From Flavobacterium sp. M31R6 (lineage in GTDB: Bacteria > Bacteroidota > Bacteroidia > Flavobacteriales > Flavobacteriaceae), in the NCBI RefSeq assembly GCF_013284035.1, contig NZ_CP054141.1, positions 806,001-870,000 of the forward strand: a DNA stretch of 64,000 bases. Reading direction: 5' to 3'. Below the pieces are notes generated by a model that saw nothing but the letters and a program-made list of their open reading frames with translations, did no database searches and had not been told where the DNA came from. Positions 46,673 through 56,495 of this stretch are shown piece after piece. Both the position numbers and the translations under genes were made by a program. Each line of letters starts with the position of its first letter. The first letter of the stretch is position 1.

Positions 46673-47532
46673 ATGAAACGTAAACTATATATACTTGTAG
46701 CTGCAATAGCTCTAGGGTCACTTTTTTCCTGTGAGCCTATAGAAGATCGTAATAGCCTTCCTGAGATATCATTAACTCCAGAAACGCTAAAATTTTCGGT
46801 AGTACAAAATCCGCAGAAAAACAACGAAGTAAAATTGACGAATTTAGACCCTACGGTTATTCCGTATTGGTCTTATTCTGACTCAAAAGGAGAAATTGGA
46901 CATTTTAATACAAATGTACAAACTGTGTTTTTCCCATTTGCTGGAACTTATACAATTAATTTTACAGCATACACTCCAGGGGGGCAGTTTATGCGAATCC
47001 TGTAACTGTAAAAGTTGACAAGAATGATCCAACATATTTTAGCGATCCTAAATGGGCAAAATTAACCAATGGAGCAGCAGGGAAAACTTGGGTTTTAGAT
47101 ATGAATGATCCAATTGCTTGGGGAGCCTTGAATTTTGCTGGTCCAGCTCCTTACTCAGGAGATTGGTGGTGGATTCCTGGATCATACCAAAGTTGGTCTA
47201 TGGAGAACAAAAATTGGGGAGAAATGACTTTTGACCTTAATGGTGGCTATAATGTTAAAGTGGTTCAAACTGCTCTTAAGAGTATGGATCAAACTACTAA
47301 AACTGGAGTTTTTACTTATGATATTGCCAAAGATGCAATGGTTTTCAGCGGTGGACCTGAATTACTTTATGGAGGTGATTATTATCCAGATGTTAGTAAC
47401 TGGAAAACTATTAAGGTCATTGAGATTAATGATACTCAAATGCGATTATCAGTAGTTAGAGACCAAAGTAGAAGCGGTGAAGGGAATTGCCAAATTATTT
47501 TTAATTATAAAGTAAAACCTGCTGCAAACTAG
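46673..47532 (+). pseudogene. Surface glycan-binding lipoprotein, interrupted by a frameshift in a G6 run
   Basis: Two overlapping-phase halves belong to one protein of about 286 residues. The first (46673-47005) has a lipoprotein signal (GSLFSC) and a PKD-like domain; it runs out of frame at GGGGGG (46979-46984) and stops at 47005. Adding one G gives TPGGAVYANPVTVKVDKND and continues without a stop to 47532 (WKTIKVIEINDTQMRL, IIFNYKVKPAAN). Third position after susC-susD is where such glycan-binding proteins lie. Sequencing error, phase variation and -1 slippage on the G-run are all possible. Function is inferred from position. Confidence 0.75.
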
Positions 47533-47596
47533 ATTATTGGTTAGGTTAAAGGACTTTGGTTAGTACAGTTTTTTGGGTTTTAAACGGGTATGCAAT

Positions 47597-47658
47597 ATCA
47601 AGAGTTAGATTCATACAACTACTCTTGATCGCAATCCCAAAATAATAGGGATTTGTTT
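47597..47658 (+). terminator. Two hairpins, the second terminator-like, after the SusCD unit
   Basis: ATCAAGAGT (47597-47605) pairs with ACTCTTGAT (47621-47629). Then AATCCC (47633-47638) pairs with GGGATT (47648-47653) and is followed by TGTTTT. Weak as a terminator, but well placed to reduce read-through from susCD to the hydrolase genes. Confidence 0.5.
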
Positions 47659-47700
47659 TAAAATTTAAAAAAACGTACAAAACTAAAGGTAATAATATTA

Positions 47701-47740
47701 TGTATCGATAAGTGGTGTGATTTAAACACTTATCGATACA
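47701..47740. promoter_or_regulatory. Perfect 14-bp inverted repeat upstream of GH2
   Basis: TGTATCGATAAGTG (47701-47714) and CACTTATCGATACA (47727-47740) are perfect complements around a 12-base spacer, 38 bases before the GH2 start codon. No U-run follows, so an operator or leader hairpin is more likely than a terminator. The spacer and inner arm also contain TGGTGT-N7-ACACTT (47713-47731), which resembles a degenerate AraR-type site, possibly by chance. Confidence 0.5.
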
Positions 47741-47778
47741 TTTATACTACTTTAAAACCATTATAATTTTAAGAAAAA

Positions 47779-50265
47779 ATGAAAAAAACAATCAATTTTA
47801 TACAAACGTTGGCACTGTTGGGAATTACAATTCTAGTGATGTCCTATACTGGAAAAGAAAAGGAAACAATTTCCAATTCCAGGAAAGTGGCATTCAATTC
47901 AGGTTGGAATTTTCATTTGAACGACAGTATAAAAGATAAAGATACAATCAACAGCTCTACTACTTGGAGAACATTAAACTTGCCACATGATTGGAGTATC
48001 GAAGGAAAGTTTGATGAAAAAAGCCCTGCTGGTTATGGCGGAGGTGCTCTTAACGGAGGCTTGGGATGGTACAAAAAAACATTTAAGATTGCACTTGCGA
48101 ATAAAGAAAAAATTACGTCAATAGTTTTTGACGGAGTTTACAAAAACAGCCAAGTCTGGATCAACGGACATTATCTAGGAAAACGCCCAAATGGTTATAT
48201 CGGGTTTCAATACGACCTTTCTCCTTATTTAAACTACGGAGATAAAAACAATGAAATTATTGTCAAAGTTGATAATTCAAAACAACCCAATTCTCGTTGG
48301 TATTCCGGTTCTGGAATATTCAGAAACGTATGGTTGGAAACAACAGATAAATTATATGTTGAACAATGGGGAACTTATATTACCACCCCAAAAGTAACTT
48401 CTAAAAATGCTTCGGTACATTTAGAAACTACAATCAAAAATCAATACGCCGCTTCAAAAGGCGCAACCATTATAACTACAATTTTCAAAAACGACACTAA
48501 AGTAACTTCAGTTACTCAAAATATAAGTATTGCTGCAAATGCAAACCAAGTTCTAAGTCAAGATATTCTTGTTAACAATCCCGTTTTATGGTCTGATGAA
48601 AAACCAGAACAGTATACTGCGGTTACGACAATTAGCGTTGACAACAAGATTATTGACCAATATAAAACCAACTTCGGAATCAGAAGCTTCAAATTTGACC
48701 TCAATAAAGGATTTATTTTAAATGGAAAACAGGTCAAAATCAAAGGGGTTTGTATGCACCACGATTTAGGCCCACTGGGTTCGGCCATCAACACCCGAGC
48801 CATCGAACGTCAATTGGAAATTCTGAAAGGAATGGGAGTGAACGGAATTAGAACTTCTCATAATCCGCCAGCTCCAGAGCTTTTGGACCTTTGTGACAAA
48901 ATGGGTTTCATAGTTATGGACGAAGCATTTGATATGTGGAAAAAAGCCAAAACCAAATACGATTACAGCCTTGACTGGGATAAATGGCATACCAAAGATT
49001 TACAGGATCAAATCCTTAGAGACCGTAACCATCCAAGTATATTTATGTGGAGTTTCGGAAACGAAATTCCAGAACAATGGAGTGATGAAGGTCCAGTAAT
49101 TGCCAAAGAATTATCAGGAATCGTAAAAAAACTGGATACCACAAGATTAGTGACTGCCGCAATGAATCCTGCAGTTAATATGAATATTGATGATGTAACG
49201 CTACAATTTGAAAAGTCTAAAACCTATTTCAACAAATTAGCAACTTCGGGAGCTTTGGATATTATCGGTTACAATTATGCCCATCAAACTTTCGAACATC
49301 ATCAAAAGAACTTTCCTAATGTACCTTTTATAGCGACTGAAACCACTTCGGCTTTAGAAACACGAGGATATTATGATAATGTTTCGGATGTCGTTAAAAA
49401 ATGGCCGGTAAGATGGGATCTAAAATTTACGGATGGTAATCCAGGCAATACGGTATCTGCTTACGATCAAGTTCAGGCACCTTGGGGTTCAACCCACGAA
49501 GCGACTTGGAAAGTGATGAAAAAACACGATTTCCTTGCAGGAATGTACATCTGGACTGGTTTTGATTACATTGGTGAACCAACACCTTACGAATGGCCAT
49601 CGATTAGTTCTTATTTTGGAATTGTGGATTTGGCAGGTTTTCCGAAAGATGTTTATTATATGTACCAAAGCGAATGGACTAATAAAACGGTTCTACACCT
49701 CTTCCCACATTGGAATTGGGCAGCGGGTCAAAACGTAGATGTTTGGGCATACTATAACAATGCTGATGAGGTAGAACTTTTCCTTAACGGAAAATCATTG
49801 GGTACCAAAAAGAAAGAAGGAGACGATTTGCACATTATGTGGCGCGTACCTTTTCAAGCAGGAACTCTGAAAGCGGTTTCTCGTAAAAACGGAAAAACAG
49901 TTTTAGAAACCGAAATCAAAACAGCCGGAGCAGCATCAAATTTAAAATTGTCAGCTGACAGAGCAACCATAAAAGCCGATGGAAATGATTTGTCTTTTGT
50001 AACGGTGGACATTACCGATGCAAATGGTGTGCTTTCGCCAAATGCCAATAACGAGATTCAGTTTTCTTTGAAAGGAAACGGAAAAATTGTAGGTGTTTGT
50101 AGCGGAGATCCAGTAAGTCACGAATCGTACAAAGGAACTTCACATACAGCCCTTAACGGAAAATGTTTGGTTATTGTTCAGTCTGATATTAAAAGCGGCA
50201 GAATAGAATTGACAGCTCAAGCAAACGGATTAAAACAAAATACAATTGTAATTAAAGCAGAATAA
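47779..50265 (+). CDS. GH2 beta-galactosidase, secreted (xyloglucan locus)
   Basis: 828 residues; N-terminal hydrophobic signal (INFIQTLALLGITILVMSYTG). GH2 domains in order: sugar-binding jelly roll (LNLPHDWSIEGKF), Ig-like domain, TIM barrel with acid/base Glu429 in MWSFGNEIPEQW and nucleophile Glu521 in FIATETTSALETRG, then C-terminal Ig-like domains (LFLNGKSLGTKKK, ADRATIKADGNDLSFVTV). In this setting it probably removes the beta-galactose of xyloglucan side chains. It is only distantly similar to the GH2 at 28304. Confidence 0.9.
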   Translation: MKKTINFIQTLALLGITILVMSYTGKEKETISNSRKVAFNSGWNFHLNDSIKDKDTINSSTTWRTLNLPHDWSIEGKFDEKSPAGYGGGALNGGLGWYKKTFKIALANKEKITSIVFDGVYKNSQVWINGHYLGKRPNGYIGFQYDLSPYLNYGDKNNEIIVKVDNSKQPNSRWYSGSGIFRNVWLETTDKLYVEQWGTYITTPKVTSKNASVHLETTIKNQYAASKGATIITTIFKNDTKVTSVTQNISIAANANQVLSQDILVNNPVLWSDEKPEQYTAVTTISVDNKIIDQYKTNFGIRSFKFDLNKGFILNGKQVKIKGVCMHHDLGPLGSAINTRAIERQLEILKGMGVNGIRTSHNPPAPELLDLCDKMGFIVMDEAFDMWKKAKTKYDYSLDWDKWHTKDLQDQILRDRNHPSIFMWSFGNEIPEQWSDEGPVIAKELSGIVKKLDTTRLVTAAMNPAVNMNIDDVTLQFEKSKTYFNKLATSGALDIIGYNYAHQTFEHHQKNFPNVPFIATETTSALETRGYYDNVSDVVKKWPVRWDLKFTDGNPGNTVSAYDQVQAPWGSTHEATWKVMKKHDFLAGMYIWTGFDYIGEPTPYEWPSISSYFGIVDLAGFPKDVYYMYQSEWTNKTVLHLFPHWNWAAGQNVDVWAYYNNADEVELFLNGKSLGTKKKEGDDLHIMWRVPFQAGTLKAVSRKNGKTVLETEIKTAGAASNLKLSADRATIKADGNDLSFVTVDITDANGVLSPNANNEIQFSLKGNGKIVGVCSGDPVSHESYKGTSHTALNGKCLVIVQSDIKSGRIELTAQANGLKQNTIVIKAE

Positions 50266-50296
50266 ATATTTAACTAAATAACCTAAAATAAACACA

Positions 50297-52696
50297 ATGA
50301 AAAAAATACAGATAGCTTCCTTATCTCTTTTTATGGGTTTTGGTTTGTTACTTTCGCCAAAAGCTTCGGCTCAAATTCAAAATGCAGATGTGTTGAATGC
50401 ACCAATTGACATCAGTAAGGATTTTCAGAATTATCTAAATACCTTTTATTTTGCTGATGAACTTACAAGTTTCGATCCAGCAACTGGAAAAGGAACCATA
50501 AAATATTTACGTTACAACTATCAAACACGTCAGGCTTTCAACAATATGATGATGAAGCCGGGTGTTGTTCCTTCCAACGAATTTCCAACGACGGAGTATG
50601 CAGTTTCTCCTGAATTGCCTTTCCAAATTCAGTTTGTATCGGATCGATCCATTCGTATCAAAACGACTTCTGGACCACAATTTCATCCAGAAGCTACGTC
50701 TTTAATGTTGGTTGACGGAGTAGCTCCAAATCATCCGGAATTATGGAAATCTTCTAAGATCGAAGGCGGTTATAAATACACAAGTAAACATGGTTCTGTT
50801 GAGATTTTGTCAAAACCATGGCACGTAAAAATTTATGACGAAAAAGGAAAGCTGCTAACAAGCACGCTTCATGATTCTGATTTTAAAAACACCTATACTC
50901 CAACACTTCCGTTCTCGTTTGTGCGTAGAAACAGCGATTATTCCAGAAGTATGGGAGCTGCTTTCAGCTTAGAACCGGATGAAAAAATATTTGGTTGTGG
51001 AGAATCATTTACCCAATTCAATAAACGTGGACAAAAAGTGGTTTTATGGACGGATGATGCCAATGGCATTCAAAACGAAACTATGTACAAACCAGTTCCA
51101 TTTTATATGAGTAGCCGTGGTTACGGGGTTTTTATGCACCATTCGACTCCTATTACATGTGATTTTGGAAAATATTTTGGCAGTGCCAATGAAATGTACA
51201 TTGGTGATGATGAAGCCGATTTGTTTTTCTTCATTGGAGAACCAAAAGAGATATTGGATGAATATACAAACCTTACCGGAAAAGCTGCAATGCCACCACT
51301 TTGGTCATTTGGTTTCTGGATGAGCCGTATTACTTATTTCTCTGAAAAAGAAGGTCGTCAAGTTGCTAAAGATTTGCGTGCCTACAAAATCCCAACCGAT
51401 GTAATTCACTTTGATACAGGTTGGTTTGATGTGGACTGGAGAAACAATTACGAATTTTCTAAAGATCGTTTCCCGGATGCAGTAAAAATGATGTCGGATA
51501 TGAAAGATGACGGTTTCCATGTATGTTTATGGCAATTACCATATTTCTCTCCAAAAAATACCTTGTTCAATGAAATTATGGATAAAGGTCTTGCCGTAAG
51601 AGACCGTAAAGGGAACTTGCCTTACGAAGATGCAGTATTGGATTTTTCGAATCCAGCGACTGTGACTTGGTACCAAGCCAAATTGAAACATTTATTTGAT
51701 CAAGGAGTTTCAGTTTTCAAAGTAGATTTTGGAGAAGCTGCACCGCCAGACGGAATCTACAATTCTGGGCGCACAGGTTTCTACGAACACAATTTATACC
51801 CATTGCGTTATAACAAAGCCGTTGCCGAAATTACCCAAAAAGAAAAAGGATATACTTTAATCTGGGCCAGAAGTACTTGGGCAGGAAGCCAACGTTACCC
51901 ATTACACTGGGGAGGTGATGCCGAAACAAGTAATGGAGCAATGTCAGCCGAATTAAGAGGAGGACTTTCATTGGGATTAAGCGGTTTCAGTTTTTGGAGT
52001 CATGACGTGGGAGGATTTGCAACAAAATCACCTGAGAATTTATACAGAAGATGGGCACCGTTCGGAATGTTTACTTCACACGTAAGAAGCCATGGAGAGC
52101 CTCCGCGCGAACCTTGGTTATACAGCAAAGACTTCTTGGAAGGATTTAGAAACGCTGATAATATGCGTTACGAATTAATGCCTTACATCTATGCACAAGC
52201 CAAAGAAAGTTCTCAAAAAGGATTACCGATGATGCGTGCTTTATTCCTTGAATATCCAAACGATCCAGGTGCTTGGTTGGTAGACAATGAATATTTGTTT
52301 GGATCAAGTATGTTAGTGGCTCCTTTATTCGAAGAGGTAACAGAAAGAGACGTCTATCTCCCAGAAGGAACTTGGATTGATTACCAAACCAAAAAAGTGT
52401 ACCAAGGCGGATGGCACAAAATCAAAGCGGGTGATATTCCAATCATAGTTTTGGTTAGAGACGGTTCAGCGATTCCTCATATTGGATTGGCACAATCCAC
52501 AAAAGATATGGACTGGAGCAAATTAACTTTAAAAGTATATGCTACAGATGCTACCAATACAGCCACTGCTAAAGTATTCTTGCCAGGAACTGACGCTGTA
52601 CAAACGATTACAGTTTCTAAAAAAGGAACCAATTTTGAACCAACTTCAAATCCATTAACTGGAAAAACTACTTTCAAAACGGAGTGGATAAAATAA
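50297..52696 (+). CDS. GH31 alpha-xylosidase, secreted
   Basis: 799 residues with a signal peptide ending KASAQ. N-terminal beta-sandwich, then the GH31 barrel. Nucleophile Asp477 lies in VFKVDFGEAAPPDG; the K-V/T-DFGE form is typical of alpha-xylosidases such as YicI. Acid/base Asp541 lies in HWGGDAETSNGAMS. WMSRITYFSEKEGR and FSFWSHDVGGF are also conserved. It releases the alpha-1,6-xylose at the non-reducing end of xyloglucan oligosaccharides, feeding XylA/XylB encoded in the same cluster. Confidence 0.93.
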   Translation: MKKIQIASLSLFMGFGLLLSPKASAQIQNADVLNAPIDISKDFQNYLNTFYFADELTSFDPATGKGTIKYLRYNYQTRQAFNNMMMKPGVVPSNEFPTTEYAVSPELPFQIQFVSDRSIRIKTTSGPQFHPEATSLMLVDGVAPNHPELWKSSKIEGGYKYTSKHGSVEILSKPWHVKIYDEKGKLLTSTLHDSDFKNTYTPTLPFSFVRRNSDYSRSMGAAFSLEPDEKIFGCGESFTQFNKRGQKVVLWTDDANGIQNETMYKPVPFYMSSRGYGVFMHHSTPITCDFGKYFGSANEMYIGDDEADLFFFIGEPKEILDEYTNLTGKAAMPPLWSFGFWMSRITYFSEKEGRQVAKDLRAYKIPTDVIHFDTGWFDVDWRNNYEFSKDRFPDAVKMMSDMKDDGFHVCLWQLPYFSPKNTLFNEIMDKGLAVRDRKGNLPYEDAVLDFSNPATVTWYQAKLKHLFDQGVSVFKVDFGEAAPPDGIYNSGRTGFYEHNLYPLRYNKAVAEITQKEKGYTLIWARSTWAGSQRYPLHWGGDAETSNGAMSAELRGGLSLGLSGFSFWSHDVGGFATKSPENLYRRWAPFGMFTSHVRSHGEPPREPWLYSKDFLEGFRNADNMRYELMPYIYAQAKESSQKGLPMMRALFLEYPNDPGAWLVDNEYLFGSSMLVAPLFEEVTERDVYLPEGTWIDYQTKKVYQGGWHKIKAGDIPIIVLVRDGSAIPHIGLAQSTKDMDWSKLTLKVYATDATNTATAKVFLPGTDAVQTITVSKKGTNFEPTSNPLTGKTTFKTEWIK

Positions 52697-52719
52697 ATAT
52701 GTTGAGTTAGTTTAGTTTT

Positions 52720-52756
52720 TTAATCGGGGTTTTAGAAATGTCTAAACCCCGATTAA
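52720..52756 (+). terminator. Hairpin between GH31 and GH97
   Basis: TTAATCGGGGTTTTAGA (52720-52736) and TCTAAACCCCGATTAA (52741-52756) form a 16-bp stem with one bulge around loop AATG. Only weak T content follows, so it may be an attenuator within the operon. Confidence 0.6.
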
Positions 52757-52788
52757 TTAAAATGAAGCAAGCCATAAAATAAATTACA

Positions 52789-54792
52789 ATGATAAAGAAA
52801 CTAATACTTCCCGCTTTATTACTATCCATAAGTATAGGTAATGCTCAAGGCAAAAAAACAAAATCCTATGAATTGACTTCTCCCGAAGGGAAGAACAAAA
52901 TTCAATTTCAGTTGGTTGACAGCGCACCAAAATATGCGGTTAATCACGGAAAAATTCAGGTGATTACCCCATCTGACATGGGTTTTATGCTAAAGAACAA
53001 TGACGACTTAAGCAAAAATTTCGAAATCATCAAAGTAGAGAATTCCACTTTCGACGAAACTTGGGAACAGGTTTGGGGAGAAAAGAAAAAAATAAGAAAC
53101 CACTACAACCAAATGGTGGTTCAATTGCAGCAAAAAAACAACGAAAAAAGAAAACTGGAAATTCAATTCCGTGCTTTTGACGATGGTGTTGCTTTTAGAT
53201 ATGTGTATCCAAAGCAAGGAACAAAAGACAGTATTTTCATTATGGATGAAAAAACGACTTTTAACCTGAAAGACGAAGGAAAAGCGTGGTGGATTCCTGC
53301 TTACAAAGAAAATCGTTATGAGTATTTGTATCAAAATTCAAGCATAAATGCTATTGACACTGTTCATACACCATTGACAATCGAAAGCAAAAGCGGTTTG
53401 AAATTGAGTTTCCACGAAGCAAATCTGATTGATTATGCAAGTACAACATTGGTAAACAACACAGGAACACAATTAAAAACCGACTTAGTGCCTTGGGCTG
53501 ATGGCGTGAAAGTAAGAGTAAAAGACACCTTCACTTCTTCTTGGAGAACAATCCAAATTGGAGAAAAATCTGGGGACTTGATTGATTCTTATTTGATTCT
53601 AAATCTTAATGAACCTAACAAAATGGGCAATCCATCGTATGTGAAGCCGTATAAATATTTTGGTATTTGGTGGGCAATGCACATTGGGAAATATACTTTT
53701 TGGGAAGGCGATAAGCAAGGTGCAACTACAGCTCACGCAAAAGAATATATTGATTTTACTGCCAAGGAAGGTTTACACCATTTATTGATTGAAGGATGGA
53801 ACAAAGGTTGGACACCGGCTTGGTATGAAAATAAGATGCATATGTTCAGTTTCACTCAAAGTGCCGATAATTTTGACTTGGAAAAAGTCGTAGAATACGG
53901 AAAAGAAAAGGGGGTTGAACTTATTGGATACCACGAAACGGGTTCGAATTTGATTAACTATATGAAACAAATCGATGCTGGTTTTGCTTTATACAAAAAA
54001 TTAGGAATCCACACCGTAAAAATCGGTCACGTAGGTTCAAAATTAAATATGAAAGAATGGCATCACGGACAGTTTGGGGTGAATTATTTCAGATACGTTT
54101 TGCAAAAAGCAGCCGAATATGACTTGGCCGTTTTCTATCACGAACCGATAAAAGATACTGGAGAACGCAGAACTTATCCAAATATGTTGGCTAGAGAAGC
54201 GGCTCGTGGACAGGAATACAACGCTTGGAGCGAAGGAAATCCACCAAGTCACGTTGTCATCTTGCCATTTACAAGAATGTTATCTGGACCAATGGAGTAT
54301 ACACCTGGGGTTTTGGATGTAGAAATCAAACAAGGATATCCTGGAAAAAGAGTTCACGGAACAACGGCGCAGCAATTGGCAATGTATGTAACATTTTATT
54401 CGCCTATTCAAATGTTGGCAGACCTTCCTGAAAACTACGCAGTGCCAGCGTATCAATTCCTAAAAGACGTTCCAACGGATTGGGCGGACACTAAAGTTTT
54501 GAATGCTGAAATTGGAGAATACTTGACAACCGTTCGTAAAGACGAAAACAGCGAAGATTGGTATTTGGGAAGTATGACCAATGAGAAATCAAGAGATTTA
54601 GAGGTTTCATTGTCATTTTTAGATTCTAAAACTACTTACGAAGCTCAGATTTACGCTGACGCTGTGGGAACTGATGAAACTCATAATCCAGAATCAGTAG
54701 CTATTTCCAAAAAGACAGTTAAGGCTTCGGATGTGTTGAAATTGCATTTAGGAGGAGCAGGAGGAACAGCAATTAGATTCAAAAAATTATAA
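52789..54792 (+). CDS. GH97 alpha-glycosidase, secreted
   Basis: 667 residues with signal peptide (SISIGNAQG). GH97 architecture: N-terminal beta-super-sandwich, catalytic barrel, C-terminal sheet. The glutamate-bearing segments match those of the inverting alpha-glucosidase SusB: GYHETGSN, FYHEPIKDTGERRTYPN and MLAREAARGQEYN, then LPFTRMLSGPMEYTPG. This suggests the Ca-dependent inverting type, perhaps acting on an alpha-linked glucose or galactose. What alpha-glycoside it meets in a xyloglucan cluster is unclear. Confidence 0.9.
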   Translation: MIKKLILPALLLSISIGNAQGKKTKSYELTSPEGKNKIQFQLVDSAPKYAVNHGKIQVITPSDMGFMLKNNDDLSKNFEIIKVENSTFDETWEQVWGEKKKIRNHYNQMVVQLQQKNNEKRKLEIQFRAFDDGVAFRYVYPKQGTKDSIFIMDEKTTFNLKDEGKAWWIPAYKENRYEYLYQNSSINAIDTVHTPLTIESKSGLKLSFHEANLIDYASTTLVNNTGTQLKTDLVPWADGVKVRVKDTFTSSWRTIQIGEKSGDLIDSYLILNLNEPNKMGNPSYVKPYKYFGIWWAMHIGKYTFWEGDKQGATTAHAKEYIDFTAKEGLHHLLIEGWNKGWTPAWYENKMHMFSFTQSADNFDLEKVVEYGKEKGVELIGYHETGSNLINYMKQIDAGFALYKKLGIHTVKIGHVGSKLNMKEWHHGQFGVNYFRYVLQKAAEYDLAVFYHEPIKDTGERRTYPNMLAREAARGQEYNAWSEGNPPSHVVILPFTRMLSGPMEYTPGVLDVEIKQGYPGKRVHGTTAQQLAMYVTFYSPIQMLADLPENYAVPAYQFLKDVPTDWADTKVLNAEIGEYLTTVRKDENSEDWYLGSMTNEKSRDLEVSLSFLDSKTTYEAQIYADAVGTDETHNPESVAISKKTVKASDVLKLHLGGAGGTAIRFKKL

Positions 54793-54808
54793 AACACAGT
54801 TGTTTTTA

Positions 54809-54846
54809 AACCCAATAGGATTGAAATTCTATTGGGTTATTTTCTG
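54809..54846 (+). terminator. Hairpin between GH97 and GH39
   Basis: AACCCAATAG (54809-54818) pairs perfectly with CTATTGGGTT (54829-54838), followed by ATTTTCTG. Weak intrinsic terminator or attenuator 17 bases after the GH97 stop. Confidence 0.6.
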
Positions 54847-54875
54847 TAACGATTTAAAAGAAATATAATTTTCTA

Positions 54876-56462
54876 ATGAAAAATAACTTAGCAATAGTCT
54901 TTATTTTAATTATTCTAAACAATGTCAATTTGTTTGGACAAAATTCGAACACGGTAAAAACTGATACTAGAATTATAAAAGTCGATTATAATAAATCGGC
55001 TGGAGATATGAATGCTATGTTCAAAGAGTGCATTGGAGCTGGAAGAGCCAATGAGGGATTGCGGGCCGATTGGCAACAACAATTGGCTATGGTTAAAAAG
55101 GAATGTGATTTCAAGTACATTAGGATGCACGGTTTATTGACCGATGATATGGCCGTTTACAAAGAAGATAGTAAAGGAAATCCGGAATACAATTACCAAT
55201 ATATTGATGCTTTGTACGATTTTCTTTTGAGCATAAAAATAAAACCTTTCGTAGAATTAGGATTTATGCCTTCGGCCTTGGCCAGCGGTACCCAAACCAT
55301 TTTTTGGTGGAAAGGAAATATAACTCCTCCTAAAGATTATAAAAAATGGGAAGATTTAATTCGTAATCTAACACAGCATTTTACCGAACGTTATGGAGCC
55401 GATGAAGTAAAGACTTGGTATTTCGAGGTTTGGAATGAACCAAATCTATCACCAGGTTTTTGGACAGGAACTCAAGCGGAGTATTTTAAATTATATGATT
55501 ATACAGCAAGAGCCATCAAAAGTGTAAATCAAGCTTATAAAGTGGGAGGTCCTGCTACGGCCGGAGCGGCTTGGGTACCGGAAACAATTGAATTTGCTGC
55601 TAAAAACAATGTGCCTTTAGATTTTATCTCTACGCACGCTTACGGAGTTGGTCAAGGTTTTTTAGATGAATTTGGAGGTTCTGGAACGGTTTTGAGTAAA
55701 GATGCGTCGAGTGTGAGTGGAGAAGTAATTAATTCGCGCAAGCAAATTTCTAGTTCGATAAAACCAAATCTCGAATTGCATTATACGGAATGGAGTTCGT
55801 CATACACCCCGGCGGATCCAATCCACGACAGTTATCATTCGGCTGCCTATATTCTTCAAAAACTGAAACAAGTGGGCAATGCTGCAAACTCTATGTCGTA
55901 TTGGGTTTTTACCGATATTTTTGAAGAGCCAGGGCCAAGATTCACCCCTTTTCACGGTGGTTTCGGATTGTTGAATACTCAAGGAATTAAGAAGCCAGCC
56001 TATTTTTCATATTCTTTTTTAAACAAATTGGGAGAAACAGAGCTTCAAAACACGGATACATCTTCTTGGGTGACTAAAAACACAAAAGGTAATGTTCAGG
56101 TTTTGTTTTGGGACTTTACCTATACCTTGCCGGATGCCACAAATAATCAACAGTATTATATAAAAGACTTACCATCAAAACCGAAAGGAGCTGTAAAAAT
56201 TGAAGTGGCTGGACTCAAAAAAGGCAGCTATACTTTAGAAATATACAAAGTGGGTTACAAAGTGAATGACGTGTTTACCGATTATTTAGGAATGAATAAA
56301 CCAAATCAGCTTAACCTTCAGCAAGTAAATACTTTGAAACAACAAAATAATGGTGCACCGATTGCAACAGAAAAAGTTACAATTGATTCCAAAGGAATGT
56401 ATAGTAAAGAATTTAACATAAATGAAAATGATGTACTGTTGCTGAATTTCATTAAGCAATAG
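54876..56462 (+). CDS. GH39 beta-xylosidase, secreted
   Basis: 528 residues with a signal peptide (NNVNLFGQN). GH39 barrel: RADWQQQLAMVKKECDFKYIRMHG at the start, acid/base Glu188 in WYFEVWNEPNLSPGFW and nucleophile Glu305 in ELHYTEWSSSY, then FTPFHGGFGLLN and a C-terminal beta-sandwich. Characterised GH39 members are beta-xylosidases, some with alpha-arabinosidase activity. It could remove beta-xylose from xylan or side-chain fragments imported together with xyloglucan. Confidence 0.9.
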   Translation: MKNNLAIVFILIILNNVNLFGQNSNTVKTDTRIIKVDYNKSAGDMNAMFKECIGAGRANEGLRADWQQQLAMVKKECDFKYIRMHGLLTDDMAVYKEDSKGNPEYNYQYIDALYDFLLSIKIKPFVELGFMPSALASGTQTIFWWKGNITPPKDYKKWEDLIRNLTQHFTERYGADEVKTWYFEVWNEPNLSPGFWTGTQAEYFKLYDYTARAIKSVNQAYKVGGPATAGAAWVPETIEFAAKNNVPLDFISTHAYGVGQGFLDEFGGSGTVLSKDASSVSGEVINSRKQISSSIKPNLELHYTEWSSSYTPADPIHDSYHSAAYILQKLKQVGNAANSMSYWVFTDIFEEPGPRFTPFHGGFGLLNTQGIKKPAYFSYSFLNKLGETELQNTDTSSWVTKNTKGNVQVLFWDFTYTLPDATNNQQYYIKDLPSKPKGAVKIEVAGLKKGSYTLEIYKVGYKVNDVFTDYLGMNKPNQLNLQQVNTLKQQNNGAPIATEKVTIDSKGMYSKEFNINENDVLLLNFIKQ

Positions 56463-56495
56463 TTATAAAATAATAAGACCAAAAATTACCTGTTT

